Part shown: in pieces, positions 18,301 through 25,747 of the stretch
How positions within the stretch are numbered: position 1 is the first letter of the stretch
Layout: every line of letters starts with the position of its first letter
NCBI RefSeq assembly: GCF_034427435.1
Contig: NZ_JAXQNP010000004.1
Span: 930,001 to 994,000, forward strand
Reading direction: 5' to 3'
Length of the DNA: 64,000 bases
From: Nitrospirillum sp034427435
Lineage (GTDB): Bacteria; Pseudomonadota; Alphaproteobacteria; Azospirillales; Azospirillaceae
Notes under the pieces: generated by a model
Database searches by the model: none
What the model was told of the DNA's origin: nothing
Seen by the model: the letters and a program-made list of their open reading frames with translations, nothing else
Position numbers and translations under genes: made by a program

Positions 18301-18408
18301 ACGCTGTTCACCCTGTTCGTCCTGCCGGCGGTCTATACCCTGCTGGCCAAGGACCACAAGGCGGCCGCCAACTCACGCCGCCTGCAGGAGATCGCCGAGG
18401 TCGCGTGA
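15334..18408 (+). CDS. RND efflux permease, HAE1 family (system 1)
   Basis: A 1024-residue inner-membrane proton-driven drug/lipophile exporter. N-terminal FIKRPVLALVVSLLILLVG is the first transmembrane helix. TM4 contains AIGLVVDDAIVVVENV with the proton-relay aspartates. Two large periplasmic loops and a second TM bundle follow (ISKHGILLVEFANEM; RLRPILMTTAAMVVGLLPL). Length and motifs fit the AcrB/MexB-type superfamily. It pairs with the adaptor upstream and ends just before a strong terminator. Substrates are unknown, and the outer-membrane partner may be the one encoded at 61923-63377. Confidence 0.94.
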   Translation: MKFTDLFIKRPVLALVVSLLILLVGLRSLSTLPIRQYPKLSSTTISITTVYPGATADLMQGFITTPIEQAVASADGIDYMTSSSVQGQSTVTVYVKLNYDPSQAMTDVIAKVQQVKYLIPKEANDPVITKSTGDTTAVMYLSFASKELPGSAISDYLTRVVQPLIATVDGVASADILGGQTFAMRLWLDPNRMAARGVSADDVANALRNNNVQSAPGQVKGLFTVSNVTADTDLTSVEDFRRMVVKASGGAVVRLEDVASISLGAQNTNSAVMFSGLNAVFIGVQVTPTGNPLQMVQNVREKILPEIQRNLPPAIEMKVAYDATNFINASISEVEHTLIEAIGIVIVIIFLFLGSLRSVLIPVVTIPLSLIGAFSLMLAAGFSLNLLTLLAMVLAIGLVVDDAIVVVENVYRHLEEGKTPVQAALVGAREIAGPVIAMTITLAAVYAPIGLLGGVTGALFREFAFTLAGAVVISGVVALTLSPMMASVLLPKGGDHTAFSRFVDRAFNGLANFYERRLTRALDYRPVILLFAVVVLASIPYLYLNGRSELAPEEDQGILFSMFKGPQYANIDYTQHYAQQLDAAGGTLPEGRERFLISGTSGTSQGIAGVLLKPWGERDRPIQESLAALQAAFNQVPGEKALVFNLPPLPGTTGGLPVQMVLNGTQGFPAIYEAMDKIKAAAVASHKFLVVDSDLDYNTPVVRIHIDRAKANEMGVTMASIGDTLALMVGENYVNRFNLQGRSYEVIPQVPRIDRLTPDKLTRFYVTSVTGDQVPLSTFLRLEEGTDPNALTHYNQMNSATFQAVPMPGVSMGEAVAFLEDQVKQLPAGFSHSYLSQTRQFVEEGNQLAMTFGFALIVIFLVLAAQFESLRDPLVILVSVPMSICGALIPLFIGITSINIYTQVGLVTLIGLISKHGILLVEFANEMQVKEGLGRREAILHAARVRLRPILMTTAAMVVGLLPLLIASGAGAASRFSIGLVVVTGMSIGTLFTLFVLPAVYTLLAKDHKAAANSRRLQEIAEVA

Positions 18409-18434
18409 CGGCGCGTCAGCGGTGCTGAGTCTGG

Positions 18435-18470
18435 AAACGGCCGGGGACGTTCCCCGGCCGTTTTCTTTTT
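18435..18470 (+). terminator. Rho-independent terminator after RND pair 1
   Basis: The arms AAACGGCCGGGGA (18435-18447) and TCCCCGGCCGTTT (18451-18463) form a 13-bp stem with a tiny loop, followed by a T-rich tract to 18470. It lies 27 bases after the permease stop. Confidence 0.92.
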
Positions 18471-18667
18471 GGACACCGCCTCATCTCCTGGCCAAACGGC
18501 CAACCCCTTTCGCGCCGGGGCGGCTGCGTTGACATAAGAACAAAAGAAGAACAATATCGGCCCTGGGGGACTGGCGCGCCGTGCTGGCCGGCGGCCCCGT
18601 CGCGGGACCTCCCCGTACGCGCCAGCACCCGGAAAATCATTAGGTCTGGTATCGGCGGAGGGCTGCC

Positions 18668-19117
18668 GTGGTGCGCGTGTTCATATCCTATTCCCATGTC
18701 GACGAGGCGTTGCGCGACCGGCTGGAGGTGCATCTGGCGCCGCTGAAGCGCCAGGGTGTGGCGGTCTGGCACGACCGGCGCCTGCTGGCCGGCGACGCGC
18801 TGGAGGACGGCATCGGCACCGCCTTGGCCGAGGCGGACGTGGTGCTGCTGCTGGTCAGTCCGGATTTCCTGGCCTCCCCCGCCTGCCATGACGGGGAGAT
18901 GCAGCACGCGGTGGATCGCCACCGGGCGGGACGGGCGCGCGTCATCCCTGTCATTCTGCGGGCCTGTGACTGGCTGTCCACGCCCCTGCGCCACCTGCTG
19001 GCGGTGCCGCGCGACGGGCGGCCGGTCACGCTGTGGCCGGACCAGGACCAGGCCCTGCACGAGGTCGCGCTGGCCATCCGCCGGGCCGTGCTGGAACGCA
19101 CCCCCCTGGCCAGTTGA
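18668..19117 (+). CDS. Stand-alone TIR domain protein
   Basis: The whole 149-residue protein is one TIR domain: VFISYSHVDEALRDRL (box 1), VWHDRRLLAGD (BB-loop region), VVLLLVSPDFLASPAC and HDGEM with the putative NADase glutamate at residue 77. Bacterial TIR domains often cleave NAD+ in anti-phage defence or bind partners. There is no obvious sensor domain or defence partner next to it, so the role is open. Start is one of two tandem GTG codons (18668/18671). It is convergent with a small conserved-looking gene 17 bases away. Confidence 0.82.
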   Translation: MVRVFISYSHVDEALRDRLEVHLAPLKRQGVAVWHDRRLLAGDALEDGIGTALAEADVVLLLVSPDFLASPACHDGEMQHAVDRHRAGRARVIPVILRACDWLSTPLRHLLAVPRDGRPVTLWPDQDQALHEVALAIRRAVLERTPLAS

Positions 19118-19134
19118 GACGGGGGACGGTGCGC

Positions 19135-19359
19135 TCAGTCGCGGCCGGAAGCGCCGCCCATCACCACCACCGGCGTCCAGCCCCGCGGGCGGTCGCCAGC
19201 CAGGCGCATGGAGGGCACGCCGTCGCCGGCGCGATCCAAATCGACAATTTCTCGCAATCTGCGAGCCAAAATGGGATCGCCGGCGGCGTCCAGTTCATCA
19301 GCCGCCCGCTCCAGTTTGCGGCGGATTTCCTCGGCATCATAGGGGATGATGTTTTCCAT
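19135..19359 (-). CDS. Small hypothetical protein
   Basis: A 74-residue protein from the ATG at 19359, with AGG seven bases upstream; an in-frame ATG at 19380 is an alternative. It is charged and helical at the start (AEEIRRKLERAADELDAAGD), with no membrane segment and a Gly/Pro-rich tail. I recognise no family. The balanced charge pattern and GC-typical codon use support a real gene. It is convergent with the TIR gene and its start is 184 bases from the start of the epimerase gene. Confidence 0.5.
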   Translation of the reverse strand: MENIIPYDAEEIRRKLERAADELDAAGDPILARRLREIVDLDRAGDGVPSMRLAGDRPRGWTPVVVMGGASGRD

Positions 19360-19542
19360 GGCGGCACCTGTGACACTCATACATACGCCGTTAACGCAAG
19401 GCGCGTGCCATCCGGGCCGCGTCACAAATGCGACATCAAGCGACTGTCGCGCCGCGCGGGCCGACGTGGTAGGCAAAGGCGTCCACGCGTCGTCACGGCC
19501 CCCTTCTTCCAAGGGCCAGTTCTGTCAGGAAAATCCGCAACA

Positions 19543-20568
19543 ATGTCCCCCGTCCTGATCACCGGCAGCGCCGGGTTCATCGGCAACCATGTGGCCTTGG
19601 CCCTGCTGCGGCAGGGCGTGCCGGTGGTGGGGCTGGACAACCTGACCCCCTACTATGACGTGGCGCTGAAAGAGGCGCGGCTGGACCGCCTGCGGCCTTT
19701 CCCCGGCTTTACCGAGGCGCGCATCGACCTGGCGGATCGCGCCTCGGTGGCGGCCTTGTTCGACAGCCACCGCTTCGCCCGCGTGGTCCATCTCGCGGCC
19801 CAGGCCGGTGTGCGCTACAGCCTGGACCATCCGGCGGCCTATGTGGACAGCAACCTGGTGGGCTTCGCCAACATCCTGGAAGGCTGCCGTGCCGCCGCCG
19901 TGGCCCATCTGGTCTACGCGTCCACCAGTTCGGCCTACGGGGCCAGCACCGCCATGCCCTTCAGCCCGCACGGCGGGGCCGACCATCCCCTGACGCTTTA
20001 TGCCGCCACCAAGCGCGCCAATGAGCTGATGGCCCATTCCTACAGCCACCTGTTCCATATCCCCGTGACCGGCCTCAGGCTGTTCACCGTCTACGGTCCC
20101 TGGGGCCGGCCGGACATGGCGCTGTACAAATTCGCCCAGGCCATCGTGGAGGGCCGGCCCATCGAGGTGTATGGCGAGGGGCGCATGCGGCGCGACTTCA
20201 CCTACATCGACGATGTGGTGTCCGCCATCCTGGGCCTGCTGGACCGCGTCCCCACGGTCGACACCGCCTGGGACGCCGCCAAGCCCGACCCGGCCAGCAG
20301 CGGCGTGGCGCCCTATCGCCTCTACAATGTCGGCAGCGACCGGCCCGTGGACCTGATGCGCTATGTCCGCCTGCTGGAGGAGAATCTGGGTATGACGGCG
20401 GACATACGCCTGCTGCCCATCCAGCCGGGCGACGTGCCCGCCACCTGGGCCGATATCGACGACCTGGCGCGCGATATCGGCTACGCCCCCGCAACGCCGG
20501 TGGAGGAGGGCGTGGCCCGTTTCGTCGCGTGGTTCCGCGCCTATCACGCGGCCCAGCAGCCGGGCTGA
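19543..20568 (+). CDS. NAD-dependent sugar-nucleotide epimerase, UDP-glucuronate 4-epimerase type
   Basis: An extended short-chain dehydrogenase/reductase of 341 residues. The Rossmann motif GSAGFIGNH is at residues 7-15, LDNLTPYYDVALKEARL is typical of UDP-glucuronate epimerases, and the catalytic Ser and YxxxK are in STSSAYG and YAATK (about 153-157). RRDFTYIDDVV and the C-terminal YAPATPVEEGV region agree. It probably makes UDP-galacturonate or a similar sugar for surface polysaccharide. The ATG at 19543 places the Rossmann motif at the N-terminus and has AGGA upstream. Confidence 0.88.
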   Translation: MSPVLITGSAGFIGNHVALALLRQGVPVVGLDNLTPYYDVALKEARLDRLRPFPGFTEARIDLADRASVAALFDSHRFARVVHLAAQAGVRYSLDHPAAYVDSNLVGFANILEGCRAAAVAHLVYASTSSAYGASTAMPFSPHGGADHPLTLYAATKRANELMAHSYSHLFHIPVTGLRLFTVYGPWGRPDMALYKFAQAIVEGRPIEVYGEGRMRRDFTYIDDVVSAILGLLDRVPTVDTAWDAAKPDPASSGVAPYRLYNVGSDRPVDLMRYVRLLEENLGMTADIRLLPIQPGDVPATWADIDDLARDIGYAPATPVEEGVARFVAWFRAYHAAQQPG

Positions 20569-20575
20569 CGGGACG

Positions 20576-20872
20576 TCAGGCGACCTCGACCGGGTCCAGC
20601 ACCATAGCCGTGCGCTCAGCCACATCGTTGATCTTGGACAGGTAATGCTGGAAGTGGGCGGTGGCGCGGTGCGCGGCGATGGCAGCGTTGTCCACGTAGA
20701 GTTCGTCCAGCACGAAACGGTTGGGATCGGCCTGGTCCTGCCAGATATCCCAGCGCAGGTTGCCGGGCTCGCCCCGCGACGGCGCCACCATGCCGGCCAG
20801 CAGGGCCTTCAGCTCATCCAGCTTGCCCGGTCGGGCGATGAGGACGGCCGTGATCTTCACGGGATGGGTCAT
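20576..20872 (-). CDS. Putative quinol monooxygenase, antibiotic biosynthesis monooxygenase (ABM) domain
   Basis: A 98-residue single-domain ABM protein, the dimeric ferredoxin-like fold of YgiN and related small monooxygenases. Family features are KITAVLIARPGKLDELKALL at the N-terminus, EPGNLRWDIWQDQADPNRFVL in the centre and a conserved His-rich helix (AAHRATAHFQHYL). Start at 20872 is chosen because AAAGGAAC lies just upstream; an in-frame ATG at 20890 is less likely. It is convergent with the epimerase gene. The substrate is unknown. Confidence 0.85.
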   Translation of the reverse strand: MTHPVKITAVLIARPGKLDELKALLAGMVAPSRGEPGNLRWDIWQDQADPNRFVLDELYVDNAAIAAHRATAHFQHYLSKINDVAERTAMVLDPVEVA

Positions 20873-20914
20873 GGATTTGTTCCTTTCCAAAGGGGTCGGG
20901 ATAGGGGTGGATGT

Positions 20915-22866
20915 TCAGTCGGCATGGGCCACCGTGGCCTTCCACGACAGATAGGACAGGATGGTCCATAGCCGCCCCGCGTGATCATGCCGACCGGACA
21001 GATGCTGCTGCCAGAGGGCCGAGGCCACCGGGCCCTGGATCAGCCCGTCGCCGGCGGCGCCGTCGATCAGCCCCGCCGCCCAGTCGCGCAAGGGGCCGCG
21101 CAGCCACGTGCCCAGGGGGGCGCCGAAGCCGGTCTTGGGGGCGGCCACGACGCCTGAGGGGGGGCCCGGCGGGATACGGTCCGCCAGCAGGCGGCGCAGC
21201 ATCCACTTGCCCCGCCCCCCGCGTAGACGCTGGTTCAGCGGCAGGCGCAGGCCCCATTCCACCACCCGCGGGTCCAGCAAGGGGGCCCGCGCCTCCAGCC
21301 CCGCGGCCATGCTGGCGCGGTCCACCTTGACCAGCACGCCGTCGGGCAGGTAGCGGGCCAGGTCGCGCAGCTGCAGGCGGAGGGCGGGGTCGCCGCCGTT
21401 GGGCAGGGATATGGCGGGCAGGGATATGGCGGGCAAGGCCAAGGCAGGGCCGGACGGCGCCCGGCCGCCGCGCAGGAGGACATCGGCCTTCATGCCCAGC
21501 ATGGCGATATAGGCCGCTTCCTCATCCGCCGCCGCCACAGCGGCCAGGAACTTGCCCACCTTGTCGGCCGGCTGGCGCAAGTGCGGCCTCAGCAGGTGGG
21601 CGGCGGCGTCGATCCAGGCGTCGGGCACGGCCGCGTCCAAGCGCGCCAGCCCCTGGCGCAGCCAGCGCGGCCGCTGGCGCCAGCGGGCGACGGCCCCCGC
21701 CCACAAATGCCGGGAATAGCCGCCAAAAGCCTCGTCCCCCCATCCCCCGACAGCGCCACCGTCACCTGCTGGCGCGCCAGGCGGCACAGCAGGGCGGTGG
21801 GAATGGCGGAGATGTCGGCGAACGGCTCGTCATACATGCCGGCCAGGTTGGGCACCAGGTCCACCGCGTCGGCGGCGGTCACACGCAGGGTGGTGTGATC
21901 GGTGCCCAGGGCCCGGGCCGTGGCCGCGGCGGCGGCGGACTCGTCGAAGGCCGCCTCCTCGAACCCGATGGTGAAGCTGCGGATGGGGGTGGCGCTCTGT
22001 TCCTGCATCAGGGCCGCCACCAGGGCGCTGTCGATGCCGCCGGACAGGAAAACGCCCAAGGGCACGTCCGACACCATGCGCCGGCGCACGGCATCGGCCA
22101 GCAGGTCGCCGGTCAGGCGCAAGGCCTCGGAATCCGGCAGCGCCAGCGGTTCGGCCAGGGCTTGGCGGCCAGCCTCCGCCACGGACCAATGGGCCCGCGT
22201 CTCGGACGCGCCGTCCGCCGACAGGATCAGGCAGGTGCCGGGGGGCAGTTGCCGGATGCCGGTGAAGGCGGTTCGCGGCGCGGGAATGAAACCGTGGCGG
22301 AAATAATCGGCCAGCGCCGCCTCGTCCGGCACGGCGCGATAGCCCAGCTCGGCGCGGATGGCCTTGAGTTCGGACGCGAACAACAGCACGCCGTTGGCCA
22401 GCGACCAATACAGCGGCTTTTCCCCCAGGCGGTCGCGCACCAGCATCAGCCGGCGCTCCGCCGCCAGCCAGATGGCGAGGCCGAACATGCCGTTGCAGGC
22501 GGCCAACGCCCGATCAGCCCCCCAGCGGGCGATCGCCTCCACCAGCACCTCGGTATCGGAATGGCTGCGGAAAACCACGCCCTCGGCCAGCAATTGCCGG
22601 CGCAAATCCTGGTAATTGTAGATTTCGCCGTTGAAGGCGATGGTCACGCGCCCATCGGCGGACGTCATGGGCTGGTGGCCCAACGGGGACAGGTCGATGA
22701 TGGCCAGGCGGCGGTTGGCCAGGGCCACGCCGGCGGCGTCATCCTGCCAAACGCCCCGGTCATCGGGCCCGCGATGGGCCAGGCGGTCGATCATCACCCC
22801 GGCCTGGCGCGCCAGCCGGGCGCCGTCCGCGCCGCCGAATACCCAAAGCCCCGCAATGCCGCACAT
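20915..22866 (-). pseudogene. asnB: Asparagine synthase (glutamine-hydrolysing), frameshifted
   Basis: The N-terminal class II glutaminase starts MCGIAG with the catalytic Cys2, followed by RLAIIDLSPLGHQPM and FNGEIYNY. The synthetase domain has the ATP pyrophosphatase P-loop FLSGGIDS (about residues 256-263). The frame is lost after SGDGG at a C6 run (21736-21741). One extra C restores the family sequence SGDGGDEAFGGYSRH and the rest of the C-terminal domain to 20915, giving about 650 residues. The two halves are otherwise undamaged, so a sequencing error is likely. This length and architecture resemble asparagine synthetases in polysaccharide clusters as well as biosynthetic AsnB. Confidence 0.85.
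21401..21430. repeat. 15-bp perfect tandem duplication within asnB
   Basis: The unit GGGCAGGGATATGGC occurs twice in tandem, duplicating five residues (PAISL-PAISL) without changing frame. It lies in the synthetase domain where AsnB proteins vary in length. Confidence 0.8.
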
Positions 22867-22981
22867 GGTTCCGCCCTGTGATTCCGGATCCCCTGACCGG
22901 GGGAGGTTCAGGAATACAGGGCCTTACCGGTGGCCCGCCAGCGAATTGCATCGGCGGTGGGCGTGCAGGTCGACATCAAGG

Positions 22982-23004
22982 TGACGAGGGCCGGGCCTTC
23001 GTCA
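22982..23004. other. Hairpin upstream of asnB and the esterase gene
   Basis: TGACGAGGGCC and GGCCTTCGTCA form a nearly perfect inverted repeat with a minimal loop, between two divergent genes. There is no T-run, so it is not a standard terminator. It could be a protein-binding site or a leader hairpin for asnB. Confidence 0.4.
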
Positions 23005-23015
23005 GGTTTCCTAAA

Positions 23016-23082
23016 ATACATGTATATAGTGTTATATTTAACATAATACATGTTGACTAAGTCATTATAGCGAAAACATACT
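23016..23082. promoter_or_regulatory. AT-rich divergent promoter region with repeated ATACATGT
   Basis: This stretch is strikingly AT-rich for the window. ATACATGT occurs at 23016-23023 (inside the perfect palindrome ATACATGTAT) and again at 23046-23053, exactly 30 bp apart. TTGACT (23053-23058) could be a -35 for the downstream esterase, with a weak CATACT (23077-23082) at 18 bp. The same-face spacing suggests a cooperative regulator site. The regulator is unknown. Confidence 0.45.
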
Positions 23083-23111
23083 GACGCAGATCGTATTTAA
23101 GCGAGGGTGCC

Positions 23112-24116
23112 ATGGCCGCCAGTTCCGCCCCGACGCCGACTGAGGATGGGTCCGTTTTCGTGCCGGACGATGTGCCGCCGGCGTTGGCGGAACTGTTGCG
23201 CGACATAGGGCCGCCCCGCTTTCGCGACGTGCCGTTGGATGCCTTGCGCACCGGCTATGTCGAAAGCCGCCGCCCGCTGGCTCCGGAGCCGCCGACCCTG
23301 GCCTCGGTCATGGACCAGATCATCGGTGGGCCGGCCGGCCCCTTGCGGGTGCGGGTGTATCGCGCCAGTTTCGGCTGGCGTCCGGTGCCGGCGCTGCTGT
23401 TCCTGCACGGCGGCGGCTGGACCATCGGCAATCTGGAAAGCCACGACATCCTGTGCCGCCAGTTGGCCGCCGCCTCCGGCCATACCGTGGTGGCGGTGGA
23501 TTATCGCCTGGCCCCGGAACACCCCTATCCCGCGGCGCTGGACGACGCCTGGGCCGCCCTGACCTGGTTGGCCGCCAGTGCCGAGCGGTTGGCCATAGAC
23601 CCGCTGGCCATCGGCGTGGCCGGCGACAGCGCGGGCGGCAACCTGGCGGCGGTGCTGGCCCTGAAGGCCCGGGACGAGGGCGGGCCGCACCTGAAGACCC
23701 AGGTGCTGATCTACCCCTGCACCGATCTCACCGCCGACCGCCCGTCGCACCACCGCCGCGCCACCGGCTATCTCATGAGCCGGGAGCAGTACCTGTGGTA
23801 CGTGGACAATTACACGGCCGGCGCCGACCGCCGCGACTGGCGCCTGTCCCCGCTGCTGGCCGACAGCCTGGCGGACCTGCCCCCGGCCGTCATCCTCACC
23901 GCCGGCCTGGACGTGCTGCAGGATGAGGGGCGGGAGTATGCCGCCCGCTTGGCCGGCAGCGGCGTGCCGGTGCTGCACACCGTCTATCCCGACATGGTGC
24001 ACGGCTTCATTACCCTGGGCGGCCGGCTGCCCCAGGCGCAAAAGGCGGTAAGCGACATCGCCAAGGGATTGGCATCCTTCGACATTTACAATTTCATCGA
24101 CGGCGCCGGCATCTGA
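23112..24116 (+). CDS. Alpha/beta hydrolase, hormone-sensitive-lipase (HSL) family esterase
   Basis: A 334-residue esterase with the HSL oxyanion motif FLHGGGWTIG near residue 97 and the nucleophile elbow GDSAGG (Ser about 174). The Asp in LDVLQDEG is near residue 266 and the His in VHGFI near 297. The N-terminal cap region is typical. No signal peptide is seen, so it is likely cytoplasmic. Family members hydrolyse short-chain acyl esters. It is followed 35 bases later by ybaK. Confidence 0.9.
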   Translation: MAASSAPTPTEDGSVFVPDDVPPALAELLRDIGPPRFRDVPLDALRTGYVESRRPLAPEPPTLASVMDQIIGGPAGPLRVRVYRASFGWRPVPALLFLHGGGWTIGNLESHDILCRQLAAASGHTVVAVDYRLAPEHPYPAALDDAWAALTWLAASAERLAIDPLAIGVAGDSAGGNLAAVLALKARDEGGPHLKTQVLIYPCTDLTADRPSHHRRATGYLMSREQYLWYVDNYTAGADRRDWRLSPLLADSLADLPPAVILTAGLDVLQDEGREYAARLAGSGVPVLHTVYPDMVHGFITLGGRLPQAQKAVSDIAKGLASFDIYNFIDGAGI

Positions 24117-24151
24117 TACGCTGCCCCCGGCAAAAGGGGGCACGACGGATC

Positions 24152-24643
24152 ATGGCAACCAAGGGAACGCCGGCGGTGCGCGCGGTGGAGGCGGCGGGCG
24201 TCGCCTATCGTCTATTGGAATACGACTACGACCCCAACGCCGCCGCCATCGGCTTGGCGGCGGCTGAGGCGTTGGGCCTGGACCCCGCGCTGGTCTACAA
24301 GACGCTGGTCTGCCAGTTGGAGGGCGGCCCGGCCCCGGGCTTGGCCTGCGCCATCATTCCGGCGGCGGCCCGGCTGGACCTGAAGGCCCTGGCCGCAGTC
24401 GCCAAGGTCAAGAAATCCGACCTGGCGCCCCAGGCGGTGGCGGAGCGCAGCAGCGGCTACGTCGTGGGCGGCATCAGCCCCCTGGGCCAGCGCCGCAAGT
24501 TGCCCACCTTCCTGGACCGGTCGGCGGAAGCGTTGGCGGAAATCATCGTGAACGGCGGCCGGCGCGGCCTGCAACTGGCGCTGGCCCCGGCCGACCTGAT
24601 CAAGGCAGCCGACGCCCAGTGGGCCGATATCACCGTGCGGTGA
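24152..24643 (+). CDS. ybaK: Cys-tRNA(Pro)/Cys-tRNA(Cys) deacylase
   Basis: A 163-residue YbaK/EbsC protein that hydrolyses cysteine mischarged on tRNA-Pro. The family pattern is visible: an N-terminal Lys-Thr-Pro start (TKGTPAVRAVEAAGV), YKTLVCQLEGG, KVKKSDLAPQAVAERSSGYVVGGISPLG and RRKLPTFLD, ending with a Gly-rich RRGLQLALAPADL. It lies 35 bases after the esterase and probably shares its transcript. Confidence 0.92.
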   Translation: MATKGTPAVRAVEAAGVAYRLLEYDYDPNAAAIGLAAAEALGLDPALVYKTLVCQLEGGPAPGLACAIIPAAARLDLKALAAVAKVKKSDLAPQAVAERSSGYVVGGISPLGQRRKLPTFLDRSAEALAEIIVNGGRRGLQLALAPADLIKAADAQWADITVR

Positions 24644-24796
24644 GACGGGCTGCAGGAAGTAGGCGGCCATAGTCATTCGGGGCCGCTAGTAAACCCACCC
24701 GCATGAACTTTTCATGCCCCGTTGCCAAAGGCGGCGACCGGATTGAACATGAGGCCATCCTGACGGTGCGGGTATACGCCGTCGGAGGGAGAGCCC

Positions 24797-25729
24797 ATGC
24801 GCGAAACCAGCCGCCTCGCCCCGGTACTGCGTGCGGTCGGGATGATTTGCATCGTGTTTCTGGCCGCCCTGTTCACTACCGGGCGCGCCCAGGCCGCTGA
24901 CGCCGCGCCTGGCACGGACACGCCCCTGGTCATCGTCTATCCCCGCTATAGCGACGATGGGGAGGATACGCGCAGCCTCTATCCCCTGGGGCTGCTGCGC
25001 CTGGCCCTGGACAAGATGGGCGTGCGCTATGAGCTACGGCCCAGCGAAAGGGTGATGGGCCATTCCCGCGCCATCGCGGCGCTGCGCGCCGGCGCGGAGG
25101 TCAACATCGTCTGGACGGGCACCACGGCGGAGATGGAGCGGGAGTTGAACCCGATCCGCATGCCGTTGACCCGGGGCCTGCTGGGCCATCGGCTGTTCAT
25201 CATCCGCAAGGCGGACCAGGACCGGTTCTCCGCCGTCCGCACGCTGGAGGATTTGCGCCGGCTGACCGCCGTCCAGGGGATGGGCTGGCCGGACGTGGAC
25301 ATCATGCGCGCCGCCGGCCTGCCGGTGGAGGCGCTGCGGTATGATCTGCTGTATTCGGTTTTGCAGCACGGTCGCGTGGATTACCTGCCGCGCAGCGCTT
25401 TTGAAATCTATGGGGAGCTGGCGTCACGCCAGGCGGCCTTCCCCGACCTGACGGTGGAGAAATCCCTGGTGCTGGTCTATCCCTTCGACATGTATTTCTT
25501 CACCCGCAAGGAAGACAGCGCCCTGGCACGGATTGTGGAGCGGGGGTTGCTGCAGGCCTATCAGGATGGTTCCTTCCTGAAGTACTTCAACAACGCCCCC
25601 TTTATCCGCCAGTTGATGGCGAACGCGGACTTGGAAGGGCGGCGGCGCATCGTCATTCCCAACCCCTTGCAGTCGCCGGAAACGGCGGCCCTGCCCAGTA
25701 ACTATTGGCTGGGGGGCCAGCCGCCCTGA
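24797..25729 (+). CDS. Periplasmic solute-binding-like protein, family 3 type (orphan)
   Basis: A 310-residue exported protein. Basic start MRETSRLAPVLR, a hydrophobic core, and a cleavage site after AQA near residue 33. The mature part has the layout of extracellular solute-binding proteins (VIVYPRYSDDGEDTRSLYPLG; repeated beta-alpha segments; VDYLPRSAFEIYGEL). No ABC permease or ATPase gene is nearby, so it may deliver a ligand to a remote transporter or serve as a sensor-like binding protein. Start ATG 24797 has GGAGGGAG upstream. Confidence 0.72.
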   Translation: MRETSRLAPVLRAVGMICIVFLAALFTTGRAQAADAAPGTDTPLVIVYPRYSDDGEDTRSLYPLGLLRLALDKMGVRYELRPSERVMGHSRAIAALRAGAEVNIVWTGTTAEMERELNPIRMPLTRGLLGHRLFIIRKADQDRFSAVRTLEDLRRLTAVQGMGWPDVDIMRAAGLPVEALRYDLLYSVLQHGRVDYLPRSAFEIYGELASRQAAFPDLTVEKSLVLVYPFDMYFFTRKEDSALARIVERGLLQAYQDGSFLKYFNNAPFIRQLMANADLEGRRRIVIPNPLQSPETAALPSNYWLGGQPP

Positions 25730-25747
25730 CACCAGGTCTTTGGCGCC

